36,625 bases of DNA from Chloroflexota bacterium (GCA_005881495.1 VBHI01000320.1:1-36625); one strand, 5' to 3'. Shown: positions 16,101-24,099, counted from the first letter of the stretch. Program-made: numbers and translations. Notes: generated from the sequence alone by a model not told the origin.

Positions 16101-17246
16101 CTACTTTAGACTTTGCAGGTACGCAATCAGTGCATAAATCTGTGAGTCGGAAAGGTTGCCGATAACCATATCGTTGCCCGGCTTCACTGCTTGTGGGGCA
16201 TGCAGCCATTGATACAGGCCGCAACTGTCCTTATTTACCAGTTGGCCATTGACAAGCTGGCACGCGGGATCATTCGCCCAATTGTGCCCATCACTGGCAA
16301 TCAGTACACCACCGGAAATCAGTTGTCGCTCCGCAAAGTGTGTCAGATTCGGTCCTACCAATGCATCGGCAGAAAGGCCACTATTTGTTTTGGCTGCATC
16401 AAAGCTTGTCAGGTTAACACCTACGATACCATGACATCCTGTACAGCCGCCTGTCCCTGTAAAAATCTTCTGACCCTGCAGGGCAAGCAAATCGGTTGGA
16501 GTTTGTGCTTTCTGCTGCTCGTTACTCAACCAGGTGTTGAAAGCATTCGTATCTAAGACGACCACGTTGAAGTTCATATGGGCATGTTGTGCGCCACAGA
16601 ATTCAGCACACATACCGCGATATTCCCCCGGCACATCCGCTCGGAATACCTTCATGTTATTATGCCCGGGGATAACATCGGTCTTGCCTGTAATGCTCGG
16701 AACCCAGAAACTGTGGATGACATTCCTCGATAGGAGGTCCATGGTCACTACTGCGCCCCGCGGTAAATAGAGCGTATCAGCGGTCACCACGTGCTGATTC
16801 GGATAGTCAAACTCCCACCACCATTGATGCCCGACCGCCGCCACCCTGATCTCAGGAATGCTCGCGTTCGTACTCGGAATATTTGACAGGTTAAACATTG
16901 TATAAATTGTCCCACCCAGGACAGCAAACAAAAAGAGCGAGGGCACAACCGTCCAGATAAATTCGACAGTGTTATTGCCATGAATCTGCCTGGGCGCAGG
17001 CGAATTGGGGCGTTGGCGGTAGCGGATAATTGACCAGATCAACAACCCTTCGACTATCACAAAAACAACGGTGGCTACAGACAGGATGAACCAGAAAAAA
17101 TTCGCTTCATGAACGGCGACAGGCCCCGTGGGGTTCAAAATAGTGGGGGAATTACCGCCACAAGCTGCAAAAAGGAGCGAGGATAAAAGCACGGCTGGGA
17201 TTATTTTTCCCCAGTGTTTCATCCCGCGAAATATTGGCATCCTCAC
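16101..17246 (-). CDS. coxB: Cytochrome c oxidase subunit II with fused cytochrome c domain (caa3 type)
   Basis: 381 aa. A lipoprotein-like signal (LLFAACGG, Cys29) precedes two membrane helices (about 48-75 and 94-118) and a cupredoxin domain with QWWWEF. CuA ligands are His178, Cys213, Glu215, Cys217, His221 and Met224 (CAEFCGAQHAHM). A C-terminal cytochrome c domain follows with CTGCH (268-272) and Met360 as likely axial ligand. A loop with two extra cysteines (329, 342) may form a disulfide. The start is GTG 17246 after AGGAG at 8 nt, or ATG 17240. The fused cytochrome needs the Ccm system encoded in the same window. Confidence 0.96.
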   Translation of the reverse strand: MRMPIFRGMKHWGKIIPAVLLSSLLFAACGGNSPTILNPTGPVAVHEANFFWFILSVATVVFVIVEGLLIWSIIRYRQRPNSPAPRQIHGNNTVEFIWTVVPSLFLFAVLGGTIYTMFNLSNIPSTNASIPEIRVAAVGHQWWWEFDYPNQHVVTADTLYLPRGAVVTMDLLSRNVIHSFWVPSITGKTDVIPGHNNMKVFRADVPGEYRGMCAEFCGAQHAHMNFNVVVLDTNAFNTWLSNEQQKAQTPTDLLALQGQKIFTGTGGCTGCHGIVGVNLTSFDAAKTNSGLSADALVGPNLTHFAERQLISGGVLIASDGHNWANDPACQLVNGQLVNKDSCGLYQWLHAPQAVKPGNDMVIGNLSDSQIYALIAYLQSLK

Positions 17247-17257
17247 TTCTCAACTCC

Positions 17258-17271
17258 TAAAACGTGTTTTA
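17258..17271. promoter_or_regulatory. Palindrome in the coxB leader
   Basis: TAAAAC-GT-GTTTTA, 6-bp arms 2 nt apart, 12-25 nt upstream of the GTG and next to the AGGAG ribosome site. It could be an operator or a small hairpin near the ribosome site. Confidence 0.3.
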
Positions 17272-17335
17272 CGTTGTCACGGAAAATAGTGCAGATCTCG
17301 CCATATTTGCGACACTCTTTCCATCATATGCGCCT

Positions 17336-17401
17336 ACTATAGCCCTTCTTCCTGACAGCAGGCTTGCAGTCCCTTCACATCACCTTACAGTAACCTGAAT
17401 A
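17336..17401 (-). promoter_or_regulatory. Candidate activator box and promoter for coxB operon
   Basis: Plus-strand 17383-17401 reads CCTTACAGTAACCTGAATA, one base different from the box at 7650-7668. A -10-like TATAGT lies at 17341-17336, again 41 nt from the box. There is no good -35, as expected for an activator-dependent promoter. Confidence 0.55.
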
Positions 17402-17411
17402 TCAACAACAG

Positions 17412-18275
17412 CTACGATACACCGTGTTCGTGCAGAATCGCCTCGTTCTCCGACTTATCCGCCAATGCCTCCTGCTCCCTCTGCTTCGCCTCCTGCTTCT
17501 GCATCCAGCGAATAAAAAGAACACTCATAATCACAATATACACCATATTCCCCGGCACCCACATAATCAGGCCTCCCAATTGCTGATCCGTAGCAGGTGT
17601 AAGCCCCCAGATACGTGGGGCCGCCAGGTAAGGAGCATACAAAGGTGGGAAAAAAGTCAATCCAGCCCCCAGCGCCACCGTCGGCATTCCACTCAAGAAG
17701 AGATAGAGCACCTGCCCCCCCATTGAGAGACGCGGCAACAGTGCGGAAGGGCTGAAAACGGGCCACCAGTAGATGACCCCAAAGACAATGAAGGTCACAT
17801 GCTCAAGAATATGAATGCTCTGATTCTCTAAGGTCGCATTATACAGCGGCGGCACGTGCCACAGCCAGAAATCGAAATTGTACATAAAAAACGCCAGAGC
17901 CGGAAATGTCAGTATCCGGGCTATACGAAATACAATTGACTTGCGCAGCAGCGGCTCAATCAACCAACCAGGCGTACCCAGCAACAGCAGCGGCGGCCCC
18001 ACAATAGTCAAAAACATGTGCTGCACCATGTGAGCGCTGAACAGGTAACTATCGCCCAACTCATCCAACGGTGAAACAAGCGCCAGGAACATCATTGACA
18101 TCCCCAGCAGAAAAGAGAACGCCTGCCATTTATTGACACGCTCTGCCAGATGATACTTTTTTCGTAAAGGCCCCAGCGCATACAAATACAACCCTACTAT
18201 TACCACCGTTCCAATCAATATCGATGGTTCCCAGTCCCACTGCGTGAGCCAGAAATCAAGTCCTATATCAGCCAT
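17412..18275 (-). CDS. ctaG: Cytochrome c oxidase assembly factor CtaG
   Basis: 287 aa from ATG 18275 (AAAGG 9 nt upstream; a TTG at 18284 is the alternative). It is a seven-helix membrane protein of the caa3_CtaG family, needed for assembly of caa3 oxidase, probably for copper insertion. Typical stretches are LVSPLDELGDSYLFSAHMVQHMFL, FWLWHVPPLYNATLEN, HILEHVTFIVFGVIYWWPV and a charged C-terminal tail. It is the first gene of the oxidase cluster; coxB follows after 165 bases that contain a second promoter region. Confidence 0.93.
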   Translation of the reverse strand: MADIGLDFWLTQWDWEPSILIGTVVIVGLYLYALGPLRKKYHLAERVNKWQAFSFLLGMSMMFLALVSPLDELGDSYLFSAHMVQHMFLTIVGPPLLLLGTPGWLIEPLLRKSIVFRIARILTFPALAFFMYNFDFWLWHVPPLYNATLENQSIHILEHVTFIVFGVIYWWPVFSPSALLPRLSMGGQVLYLFLSGMPTVALGAGLTFFPPLYAPYLAAPRIWGLTPATDQQLGGLIMWVPGNMVYIVIMSVLFIRWMQKQEAKQREQEALADKSENEAILHEHGVS

Positions 18276-18318
18276 CAACGGCAACCTTTCAGGCCTATTC
18301 CTTTATATTCTTGCCTAC

Positions 18319-18345
18319 ATTATGTAGCGTACAATATCCAGTCAA
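18319..18345 (-). promoter_or_regulatory. Possible ctaG promoter
   Basis: On the minus strand TTGACT (18345-18340) and CATAAT (18324-18319) with a 15-bp spacer, shorter than optimal. It lies in the 224-bp divergent gap to the SDR gene. Confidence 0.3.
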
Positions 18346-18395
18346 GTGCATCATCCCAAAAATGTACGAACCTTCACCTCCCCTGGCCTACCCTC

Positions 18396-18425
18396 TTGAC
18401 AACCTCCCAAAAACCTCCATATAAT
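18396..18425 (+). promoter_or_regulatory. Consensus vegetative promoter of the SDR gene
   Basis: TTGACA at 18396-18401, 18-bp spacer, TATAAT at 18420-18425. Both hexamers match the sigma-70/SigA consensus exactly. The leader to the ATG at 18500 is about 68 nt with an AAGGGGAG ribosome site. Confidence 0.8.
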
Positions 18426-18499
18426 TTGGTCAATAAGTTTAAACTCATTTTCCTTTCTACGCTCGTCGCATACATAATCAAAAAAGGGGAGACTACCGC

Positions 18500-19498
18500 A
18501 TGAAATATTATGTTACCGGCGCCACCGGCTTCATCGGCGGGCACGTGGCACGACAATTGATCGCCTCTGGGCACACGGTCATCGCTCCCGTGCGCACACC
18601 TGCAAAGGCTCAGGACCTGGTCGACCTCGGGGTGAACGTGGTAAAAGGCGACGTGACCGACAAAGAGAGTATGCGCGCCTCGATGACAGGCGTTGATGGC
18701 GTTTTTCACATCGCGGGCTGGTACAAGATCGGTGTAAAAGACAAGAGCATGGGCATGAATATCAATGTCGATGGCACGCGCAACGTCCTGCAATTGATGA
18801 AGGAACTCAACATCCCCAAAGGCGTTTATACCAGCACGCTGGCCGTGAATTCAGATACGCGTGGCAAGATCGTTGACGAAACATACTACCACCCCGATGA
18901 CGGCCACTGGGTCAGCGAATACGACCGCACCAAGTGGGTAGCTCACTACGCAGTGGCGATGCCAATGGTAAAGGAAGGCCTGCCCCTGGTCACCGTCATG
19001 CCGGGTCTTGTCTACGGTCCCGGCGACACCAGTTCGGTACATGAGACCTTCGTGCAATACCTACGACGCAAATTGCCCATGGTTCCAGCGCAGACCACCT
19101 ACTGTTGGGCACATGTTGATGATATTGCTCGCGGTCACATCCTGGCCATGGAAAAAGGCACGGCCGGCGAAGAGTACATCATCGCAGGTCCCGTTGCCCG
19201 CGTCGTGGAGGTGCTGGAGATCGCGGAAAAAATCACAGCCGTTCCCGCGCCCCGCCTTCATCCCTCTTTTGGCGCCATCAAAGCGATGGCCTCGCTCATG
19301 GGCATACTTGAGAAGGTCATCCCCCTTCCGGAATCCTACACTGCCGAGAGTTTGCGGGTCACTACCGCGACCTATCTCGGCAGCAACGAAAAAGCCAGGC
19401 GCGAACTGGGCTACACCCTTCGCCCCCTGGAAGAAGGTCTGCGCGAAACGCTGCTCTACGAGATGCGCAAGCTCGGCATGCAACTACCCAAGATATAA
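18500..19498 (+). CDS. NAD(P)-dependent epimerase/dehydratase (extended SDR)
   Basis: 332 aa. The Rossmann motif GATGFIGGH (residues 7-15), the family patterns VKGDVTD, NVDGTRNVLQ and STLAVN, and the active-site YDRTK place it in the extended short-chain dehydrogenases, near dihydroflavonol-4-reductase-like proteins. The oxidised or epimerised substrate cannot be told. It is monocistronic behind a consensus promoter and ends at a long terminator hairpin. Confidence 0.88.
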   Translation: MKYYVTGATGFIGGHVARQLIASGHTVIAPVRTPAKAQDLVDLGVNVVKGDVTDKESMRASMTGVDGVFHIAGWYKIGVKDKSMGMNINVDGTRNVLQLMKELNIPKGVYTSTLAVNSDTRGKIVDETYYHPDDGHWVSEYDRTKWVAHYAVAMPMVKEGLPLVTVMPGLVYGPGDTSSVHETFVQYLRRKLPMVPAQTTYCWAHVDDIARGHILAMEKGTAGEEYIIAGPVARVVEVLEIAEKITAVPAPRLHPSFGAIKAMASLMGILEKVIPLPESYTAESLRVTTATYLGSNEKARRELGYTLRPLEEGLRETLLYEMRKLGMQLPKI

Positions 19499-19504
19499 TA
19501 AATG

Positions 19505-19561
19505 TAAGCAGCGATGGCTGAATTGCGGAGCCATGCTCTGCAACTCAGCCATCGCTGCTTA
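19505..19561. terminator. Bidirectional terminator with 17-bp arms
   Basis: TAAGCAGCGATGGCTGA (19505-19521) pairs perfectly with TCAGCCATCGCTGCTTA (19545-19561). The 23-nt interior can pair further (TTGC/GCAA). TATTTTTC follows on the plus strand. The stop codon of the convergent CoA-transferase gene lies inside the right arm (19547-19545), so the hairpin serves the SDR gene first and may also end the opposite operon. Confidence 0.85.
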
Positions 19562-20348
19562 GTATTTTTCGCCTCGTCCATTTCCCTTCGGGATCGCACT
19601 CCCGGATCACCTTCAACTCCTCCATGCTCGGCGGCACCGTCTCCCGACAATCATCCGCCAGCCTCAACGTCCATCCCGTCCGGGCCTGTACCTCCTCTAC
19701 CGTTGTCCCTGGATGGTACGACTGCAAAACCGCCTCCCCATTCTGTCGATCAAAGGTAAATACCGCCAGCGTTGTAATCAGCGCGGCAGGACCTCCTCTC
19801 GGCAAACCCACTCTCTCCCTCCATGCCGCTCCAGCAGGCCCCTGTTCATCGGGATAACCATAACCAGGGCTGGTCACGTAATCCACTTTCTCGCGCAGGC
19901 GATGACGATCGTGCTGCATAATAATCGCCAATCTATGCGACAGCGAAGCAATATCCGCCGCCCCACCGCTGCCGGGCAGGCGAACAGTGGGCCGCCGCCA
20001 ATTCCCAATGACGGTTGTGTTCAGATTGCCATAGCGGTCAATCTCCGCGCCGCCGATAAAGCCCAACTGCACCTCTCCGGCTGCCATCAGCCCGATCACT
20101 TTGACGGTGCCGGTCGCCCATAACGCTCCGCAAATATTCGGCGCATCTCCCATCGTGTAAAGCAATTCCGCCGCCGGTGTATCGCGCAGGATACCGGTCT
20201 CAAATAAGCCGGCACAATGTGGCGCGTGCGTTCTTTTCGCCAGGGCAAACGCCAGCAGCGGCAGGCGCATGCCGACAAAGACCCGCTCGCCATCCTGTAC
20301 CTGTCTTGCAGCACAGACTACCATCAATTCCTGGGGAGTGTATTCCAT
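19545..20348 (-). CDS. CoA-transferase family I, beta subunit (GctB/IpdB-like)
   Basis: 267 aa. The GctB-type pattern is clear: a catalytic glutamate in GLFETGILRD (Glu50, which would form the acyl-glutamyl and CoA thioester intermediates), then GFIGGAEIDRYGNLNTTVIG and VRLPGSGGAADIASL. It transfers CoA between carboxylates, or, as in IpdB-like relatives, opens a ring on a CoA ester. The substrate is not deducible. GGGAGGA precedes the ATG. The alpha subunit gene ends 15 nt upstream. Confidence 0.85.
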   Translation of the reverse strand: MEYTPQELMVVCAARQVQDGERVFVGMRLPLLAFALAKRTHAPHCAGLFETGILRDTPAAELLYTMGDAPNICGALWATGTVKVIGLMAAGEVQLGFIGGAEIDRYGNLNTTVIGNWRRPTVRLPGSGGAADIASLSHRLAIIMQHDRHRLREKVDYVTSPGYGYPDEQGPAGAAWRERVGLPRGGPAALITTLAVFTFDRQNGEAVLQSYHPGTTVEEVQARTGWTLRLADDCRETVPPSMEELKVIRECDPEGKWTRRKILSSDG

Positions 20349-20363
20349 CTCGCTCTTCCTCCC

Positions 20364-21278
20364 TTAGTACCCATAATCGACCGGCGCGGCGTAGCGATGC
20401 TTTTTGACGCGCAAACGCTGCACCCGCTCTTCGCCCAGCTTCTTCACATACTCTGCCCGTGCCGGCACTCGTAAAACCCATTCCTCCAACCAGTCCTGGA
20501 AACCTTCAACGCTGCGTGTGCGCTCGTGATATTCGTGATAAAACAGGTGATCGCGGTTGGCATAGCCCTGCACGGCCGAGGGATGCGCCCCCCACGGCTC
20601 ATGCACGACCGCTCGTACTTTGTAGGATGGACCGAGCACACGGTTGGGATCGCTCACAATAACCTCCCTTTCCACAATCTCTTCCGCAACCAGAATAACA
20701 TCTTTCGCCGCCAGTATCGCTTCCTCGCATATACCTACATTGCCCCACAGGTGCGCGTTGCCATCCTCGTCGCTGCGCTGCGCATGCACAATTGTGACAT
20801 CTGGACTGAGTGCCGGTACCAGCAGCAGCGGCGTGCCATCCAGCGGCGAGCGTTCCAGGCGGAATGCCGTGTTATGGCCCGGTATATCGCTGCCCAACGT
20901 TGAGCGCGTGGGAATATACGGCGAACCCAGGCTTGCCGCCAGTAATGCCAGGCCAATGGTAAAATTGCTGTGCTCTTCGACCGTAATAGCGCGTGGAATC
21001 GCTTTTTCAGTGGCACGCCTGTAACAATAGCCCAGCCCCTCGCTGACATTGCCTGCCCACGCCGCCGTTACCCTTTCGACACAGCCCGCCCCGATCAGTT
21101 GATCGAACAAAATATCCGAAATAGGACCGATCAGTGTCAGGTTGCGCCTTTGCTGGCGTATGATTTCGTGAGCGGCCGCAAAGGGAATCAGCGGCTCCAA
21201 CGCCAGGCTAATAGCAACCGAAGAGCCATCCGGCACGTAGCGCGCGACAGCCTCGCTCATCGTCATCAATTTACTCAT
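20364..21278 (-). CDS. CoA-transferase family I, alpha subunit (GctA/IpdA-like)
   Basis: 304 aa. Family features are MSEAVARYVPDGSSVAISLA, the NLTLIGPISDILFDQLIGAGCVERVTAAW region, FRLERSPLDGTPLLLVPALSPDVTIVHAQRSDEDGNAHLWG and the downstream ILVAEEIV. It forms a heteromer with the beta subunit just downstream. The ATG overlaps the stop of the lipoprotein gene (ATGA), so the three genes are one operon. Confidence 0.85.
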   Translation of the reverse strand: MSKLMTMSEAVARYVPDGSSVAISLALEPLIPFAAAHEIIRQQRRNLTLIGPISDILFDQLIGAGCVERVTAAWAGNVSEGLGYCYRRATEKAIPRAITVEEHSNFTIGLALLAASLGSPYIPTRSTLGSDIPGHNTAFRLERSPLDGTPLLLVPALSPDVTIVHAQRSDEDGNAHLWGNVGICEEAILAAKDVILVAEEIVEREVIVSDPNRVLGPSYKVRAVVHEPWGAHPSAVQGYANRDHLFYHEYHERTRSVEGFQDWLEEWVLRVPARAEYVKKLGEERVQRLRVKKHRYAAPVDYGY

Positions 21279-22342
21279 GCTGGTTGATACTCCACAATCT
21301 TATTGGCATAATCATCTGAGACAAAAATGTTATCATGCGCATCCACGAGCAGCCCCTGCGGCTCTATATACCCCTGTCTCGCCAGCACCTCCCGCTTGCC
21401 AGTCGCCAGGTTCAAACGAATGAGCGCATGTATCGATGGCTGTAGATCGGTGATCAGCAGATTGCCATGCTGATCAAGCACAACATCATCTGGCATTCCA
21501 AAATCTCCAATGTGCGTCTTTGTTCCATCGGGAGCAATACGCCACACCGCACCCCCACACTCATCGGCAACATAGATATTCCCCTGGGCATCGACAGCCG
21601 CGCCAACCGGTCTCGTAATGCCCGAGGCCAGCAGCTTCAGGCTTTTCCCATCCAGGCTCAAGCTGTACACGTCGCCAGTTGGGCTATCCGGCACAATAAT
21701 CGTATTAGTGACCGCATCCCAGGCAATACCATCTATCCCATGCTTACAATTCGCCAGGCTAGGCTCCCCCGGTATCGTGCTTAACACAGTGGGTGTGTGC
21801 GCCCCAGGAGCCAGCACAAGGATGCGATTGGTATTCTGCTCGGCAATAATCAACTGCTGATTCGCCAGCACAATCAAACCCTCAGGCCCAGCCAGCCCGT
21901 TCACCAGCACAGTCACCCTCCCATCCAGCGTAACACTGCTAATAGTGCCATTAATGGCATCGCTAAACAACAACGCATTCCCCGCCTGGGTAAAAGCCAG
22001 GTCATCCGGACGCCCTTTCCCCTGCAAAATCACGCGAGACGTAAAATGCCGTGGCGTAACATCCAATGTGGGCACTGTTGGCGGAACAGTAGTTTTAGTC
22101 GCGGACACCCGGGGAGTTGCTGTAACGATACCCGTTGAACTAGAAGGAGGAGTAGCTGTCACCCCTTCACAGGACGTGAGCAAAACGAAACAAAAAAACA
22201 ATACAAAGCTGCACCAACGCGGTAACCAAACCCCGTCGTGTATAGTAGGGGCGACCCTTGCGATCGCCCTATCCCTCCCGGTCTCCCTTTCCCTCGCCGC
22301 TCCGATTCCCGCCTCCCCATGGCAAACACTGGTACGATTCAT
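21275..22342 (-). CDS. Lipoprotein with NHL/SMP-30-like beta-propeller
   Basis: 355 aa from the ATG at 22342. A hydrophobic stretch ending in a lipobox (LLTSC, Cys58) follows an unusually long charged N-terminus (about 40 residues) that is partly encoded by a dispersed GC-rich repeat. A Thr/Pro/Ser-rich spacer comes next, then propeller repeats (GPEGLIVLANQQLIIAEQNTNRILVL, GNIYVADECGGAVWRI, PDDVVLDQHGNLLITD, DNIFVSDDYANKIVEY). Such propellers bind ligands or act as lactonases; this one cannot be assigned further. It is translationally coupled to the CoA-transferase alpha gene. The true start could lie later, but no good codon is seen. Confidence 0.72.
   Translation of the reverse strand: MNRTSVCHGEAGIGAARERETGRDRAIARVAPTIHDGVWLPRWCSFVLFFCFVLLTSCEGVTATPPSSSTGIVTATPRVSATKTTVPPTVPTLDVTPRHFTSRVILQGKGRPDDLAFTQAGNALLFSDAINGTISSVTLDGRVTVLVNGLAGPEGLIVLANQQLIIAEQNTNRILVLAPGAHTPTVLSTIPGEPSLANCKHGIDGIAWDAVTNTIIVPDSPTGDVYSLSLDGKSLKLLASGITRPVGAAVDAQGNIYVADECGGAVWRIAPDGTKTHIGDFGMPDDVVLDQHGNLLITDLQPSIHALIRLNLATGKREVLARQGYIEPQGLLVDAHDNIFVSDDYANKIVEYQPA
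22245..22270. repeat. Copy of dispersed GTAGGGGCGACCC..TCGCCC hairpin element
   Basis: GGGCGA (22249-22254) pairs with TCGCCC (22264-22269) around a 9-nt loop, preceded by GTAGG. It is related to the elements at 5086-5105 and 5233-5252 and falls inside the 5' part of the lipoprotein frame. A half copy (GCGGTCGCCCT) lies near 26656. Confidence 0.55.
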
Positions 22343-22426
22343 CAACAGAACGTCCTTTCTGGAAGCCCCGTCCTTTTAAGGCGGAGAGGAAAGAAAGCTG
22401 CCCGCAGGCAGAAAGTACCGTGCCTA

Positions 22427-22455
22427 CTGACAGCTTTCATCAATGGATGTATACT
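22427..22455 (+). promoter_or_regulatory. Promoter of tnpB
   Basis: CTGACA (22427-22432), 17-bp spacer, TATACT (22450-22455). Transcription would begin about at the ATG of tnpB (22462), giving a leaderless message. Confidence 0.5.
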
Positions 22456-22461
22456 TGGGGC

Positions 22462-23568
22462 ATGAAACAAACGATGCTCTTGAAGCTTCACCCAACCACT
22501 GAACAGCATCAGGCTTTGCTTGACACCATGCACGCCTTTAACCAGGCAGCTACCTATGTGGCAGAAATCGCTTTTGCGGAAAAGACTGCCAATACGTTTG
22601 AACTGCAAAAGATGGTCTATGGTGAGTTGCGTACTACCTACAAGCTTGCTGCTCAGTTGGCTATCCGATGCATCAGCAAGGCCAGTGAAGCCTACAAGCG
22701 CGATAAGAGCATCCAACCTACCTTTCAGCCTGAAGGCGCTCTTGTCTACGATGAACGAGTCATGTCCTTTAAGGGCCTGACTACCGTCTCCCTCTTGACG
22801 CTTTCGGGCCGTGTACTCGTGCCGTTCCTGATCGGAAGCTATCAAGCGTCCCGGATGGGGAGCATCAAGGGGCAAGCCGATTTGCTCTACCGCAACGGGA
22901 CCTTCTCTCTGGCTGTGACGCTGGATGTTCCCACCCCTACTCCTGGTACTTCTGATGGAACGCTTGGCGTGGATTTGGGCATTGTCAACCTTGCCACCGA
23001 TAGTGAAGGCGAGACATTTAGCGGAGAAGCCGTTGAGAAGACGCGCCAACGCCATCATGCCTTGCGCCAACGCTTGCAGAAGCGGGGGACGAAGAGTGCG
23101 AAACGCCATCTCAAGCAACTCTCTGGCAAAGAAGCCAGGTTCCGCAAAAACACCAATCATGTCATCTCCAAACGGATTGTTCAGAAAGCCAAAGCCACTG
23201 GACAAGGAATAGCGATTGAAGAACTTAGGCACATTCGGAAAAGAACCGATAGCACGGTTAGACGTTCTCAGCGCAATCGCCATACTTCCTGGGCCTTTGG
23301 ACAACTCCGTCAATTCCTTTCCTACAAGGCGGCTCTGGCTGGCATACCATTGCACACTGTTGATCCCCGCAACACGTCTCGTAGGTGTTGCGCGTGTGGC
23401 CACTGTGCAAAAGCGAACCGCAAGAGTCAAGCCGCTTTCTGTTGTGTCGCGTGCGGCTATACTGATAACGCTGATCGGAACGCCGCGATCAATATCTCTC
23501 GGGCATCGGTCATGGTGCCTATTGTCTCGCTCGGTAGTCGATCTGGATCTACTCAGATCGGTGCGTAA
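22462..23568 (+). CDS. tnpB: RNA-guided endonuclease TnpB
   Basis: 368 aa. The RuvC-like nuclease is intact by motif: GVDLGIVNLA (first Asp), IAIEEL (Glu) and the final Asp in DNADRNAA. The zinc ribbon CCACGHC ... CCVACGYTD lies between the last two. An N-terminal wedge and a basic helix (RQRHHALRQRLQKRGTKSAKR) are as in the family. Length is near the usual 370-420. TnpB cuts DNA guided by an omega RNA derived from the right end of the element, which helps retention of the transposon. The frame is open to 22258, but homology starts at MKQTMLLKLHPT; ATG 22447 is a possible alternative. Confidence 0.93.
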   Translation: MKQTMLLKLHPTTEQHQALLDTMHAFNQAATYVAEIAFAEKTANTFELQKMVYGELRTTYKLAAQLAIRCISKASEAYKRDKSIQPTFQPEGALVYDERVMSFKGLTTVSLLTLSGRVLVPFLIGSYQASRMGSIKGQADLLYRNGTFSLAVTLDVPTPTPGTSDGTLGVDLGIVNLATDSEGETFSGEAVEKTRQRHHALRQRLQKRGTKSAKRHLKQLSGKEARFRKNTNHVISKRIVQKAKATGQGIAIEELRHIRKRTDSTVRRSQRNRHTSWAFGQLRQFLSYKAALAGIPLHTVDPRNTSRRCCACGHCAKANRKSQAAFCCVACGYTDNADRNAAINISRASVMVPIVSLGSRSGSTQIGA

Positions 23569-23610
23569 AGGCAGGGACAAGCCCCCGTCATGTATGCGGG
23601 GGTTCATGAC
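23480..23610 (+). ncRNA. Possible omega RNA (reRNA) at the tnpB 3' end
   Basis: In this family the guide RNA scaffold spans the 3' end of tnpB and the right-end hairpin and reads out into flanking DNA. Here it would end with the hairpin 23582-23602 and TTCATGAC; the guide would be the MFS sequence from 23611 on. Extent is inferred, not seen. Confidence 0.3.
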
Positions 23611-23961
23611 TGGTCTGCTCTTGGTATTATCATTCTTCCCAGCCAGGTTTTCAAGATCGCTGGAGACTTGAATAAAGGGGAGGCGTTAGCCTTTGTGCTG
23701 GTCCCCGGCGCCTTCGTCTCGCTTTTCGCCAACCCACTATTCGGCATGCTCAGTGACAAAACACGCGGACGCCTCGCAGCCTGGGGCCGCCGCCGCCCCT
23801 ACATCCTCTTCGGCACCCTGGTCAACGTCGTTGGGCTGATCTGGATGGCACTCTCTCGCGACATCCCGTCGCTGGCTGCTGCCTACGTCCTGGTGCAGTT
23901 CTCCAGTAATGCCGCCATCGCCCCATTTCACGCATTACCTGTTGTCTCCTGGGGACAGTAA
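23611..23961 (+). pseudogene. MFS transporter remnant truncated at both ends
   Basis: About 116 codons (WSALGIIILPSQVFKIAGDL ... AAAYVLVQFSSNAAIAPFHAL) match the second to fourth helices of a major facilitator, including the loop motif GMLSDKTRGRLAAWGRRRPYI. The first helix is missing, replaced by the IS right end, and about 300 C-terminal residues are absent: the frame drifts after FHAL and stops at 23959-23961. The ATG at 23590 lies in the IS hairpin and merely opens the frame. The left flank of the IS does not hold the missing N-terminus, so a deletion accompanied or followed insertion. Confidence 0.8.
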
Positions 23962-23989
23962 CAATTCACTTTATTCGCAGCGTCAAAAA

Positions 23990-24053
23990 TTAAGGCATTT
24001 GTAAGGCTCGCCCACTCCCTTGCAAGGATAACAACAGGAACATCAACGACAAT
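23990..24053 (+). promoter_or_regulatory. Third, weaker copy of the respiratory box, upstream of ctaAB
   Basis: TTAAGGCATTTGTAAGG at 23990-24006 keeps the two AAGG-type half-sites 11 bp apart and shares the TTGTAAGGCT end with the box at 7650. A -10-like GACAAT (4 of 6 matches) starts exactly 41 nt later, at 24048-24053. The orientation relative to the gene is the same as for the other two. Confidence 0.35.
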
Positions 24054-24099
24054 AAACCTGTTACACTATCTTCCCAAAAAGGATATTTGGAGCATTCGC

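Larger units (their letters stand above)
22362..23610 (+). mobile_element. IS200/IS605-superfamily element carrying only tnpB (IS1341-like)
   Basis: The element is bounded on the left by a bulged hairpin at 22368-22384 (CCG-T-CCTT / AAGGCGG) and on the right by a hairpin at 23582-23602 (CCCCCG / CGGGGG, 9-nt loop) followed by TTCATGAC. It has no target duplication or long inverted repeats, as expected. No tnpA is present. Coding sequence similar to an MFS transporter begins immediately after the right end. Exact ends are estimates. Confidence 0.7.

Noticed and set aside
22258..22461. N-terminal extension of TnpB
   Set aside because: The open frame upstream crosses the GC-rich repeat, the IS left hairpin and the promoter; family similarity begins at 22462.
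22342..23607. 421-codon open frame on the minus strand across the IS
   Set aside because: It is antisense to tnpB, spans both IS hairpins and shows no domain.
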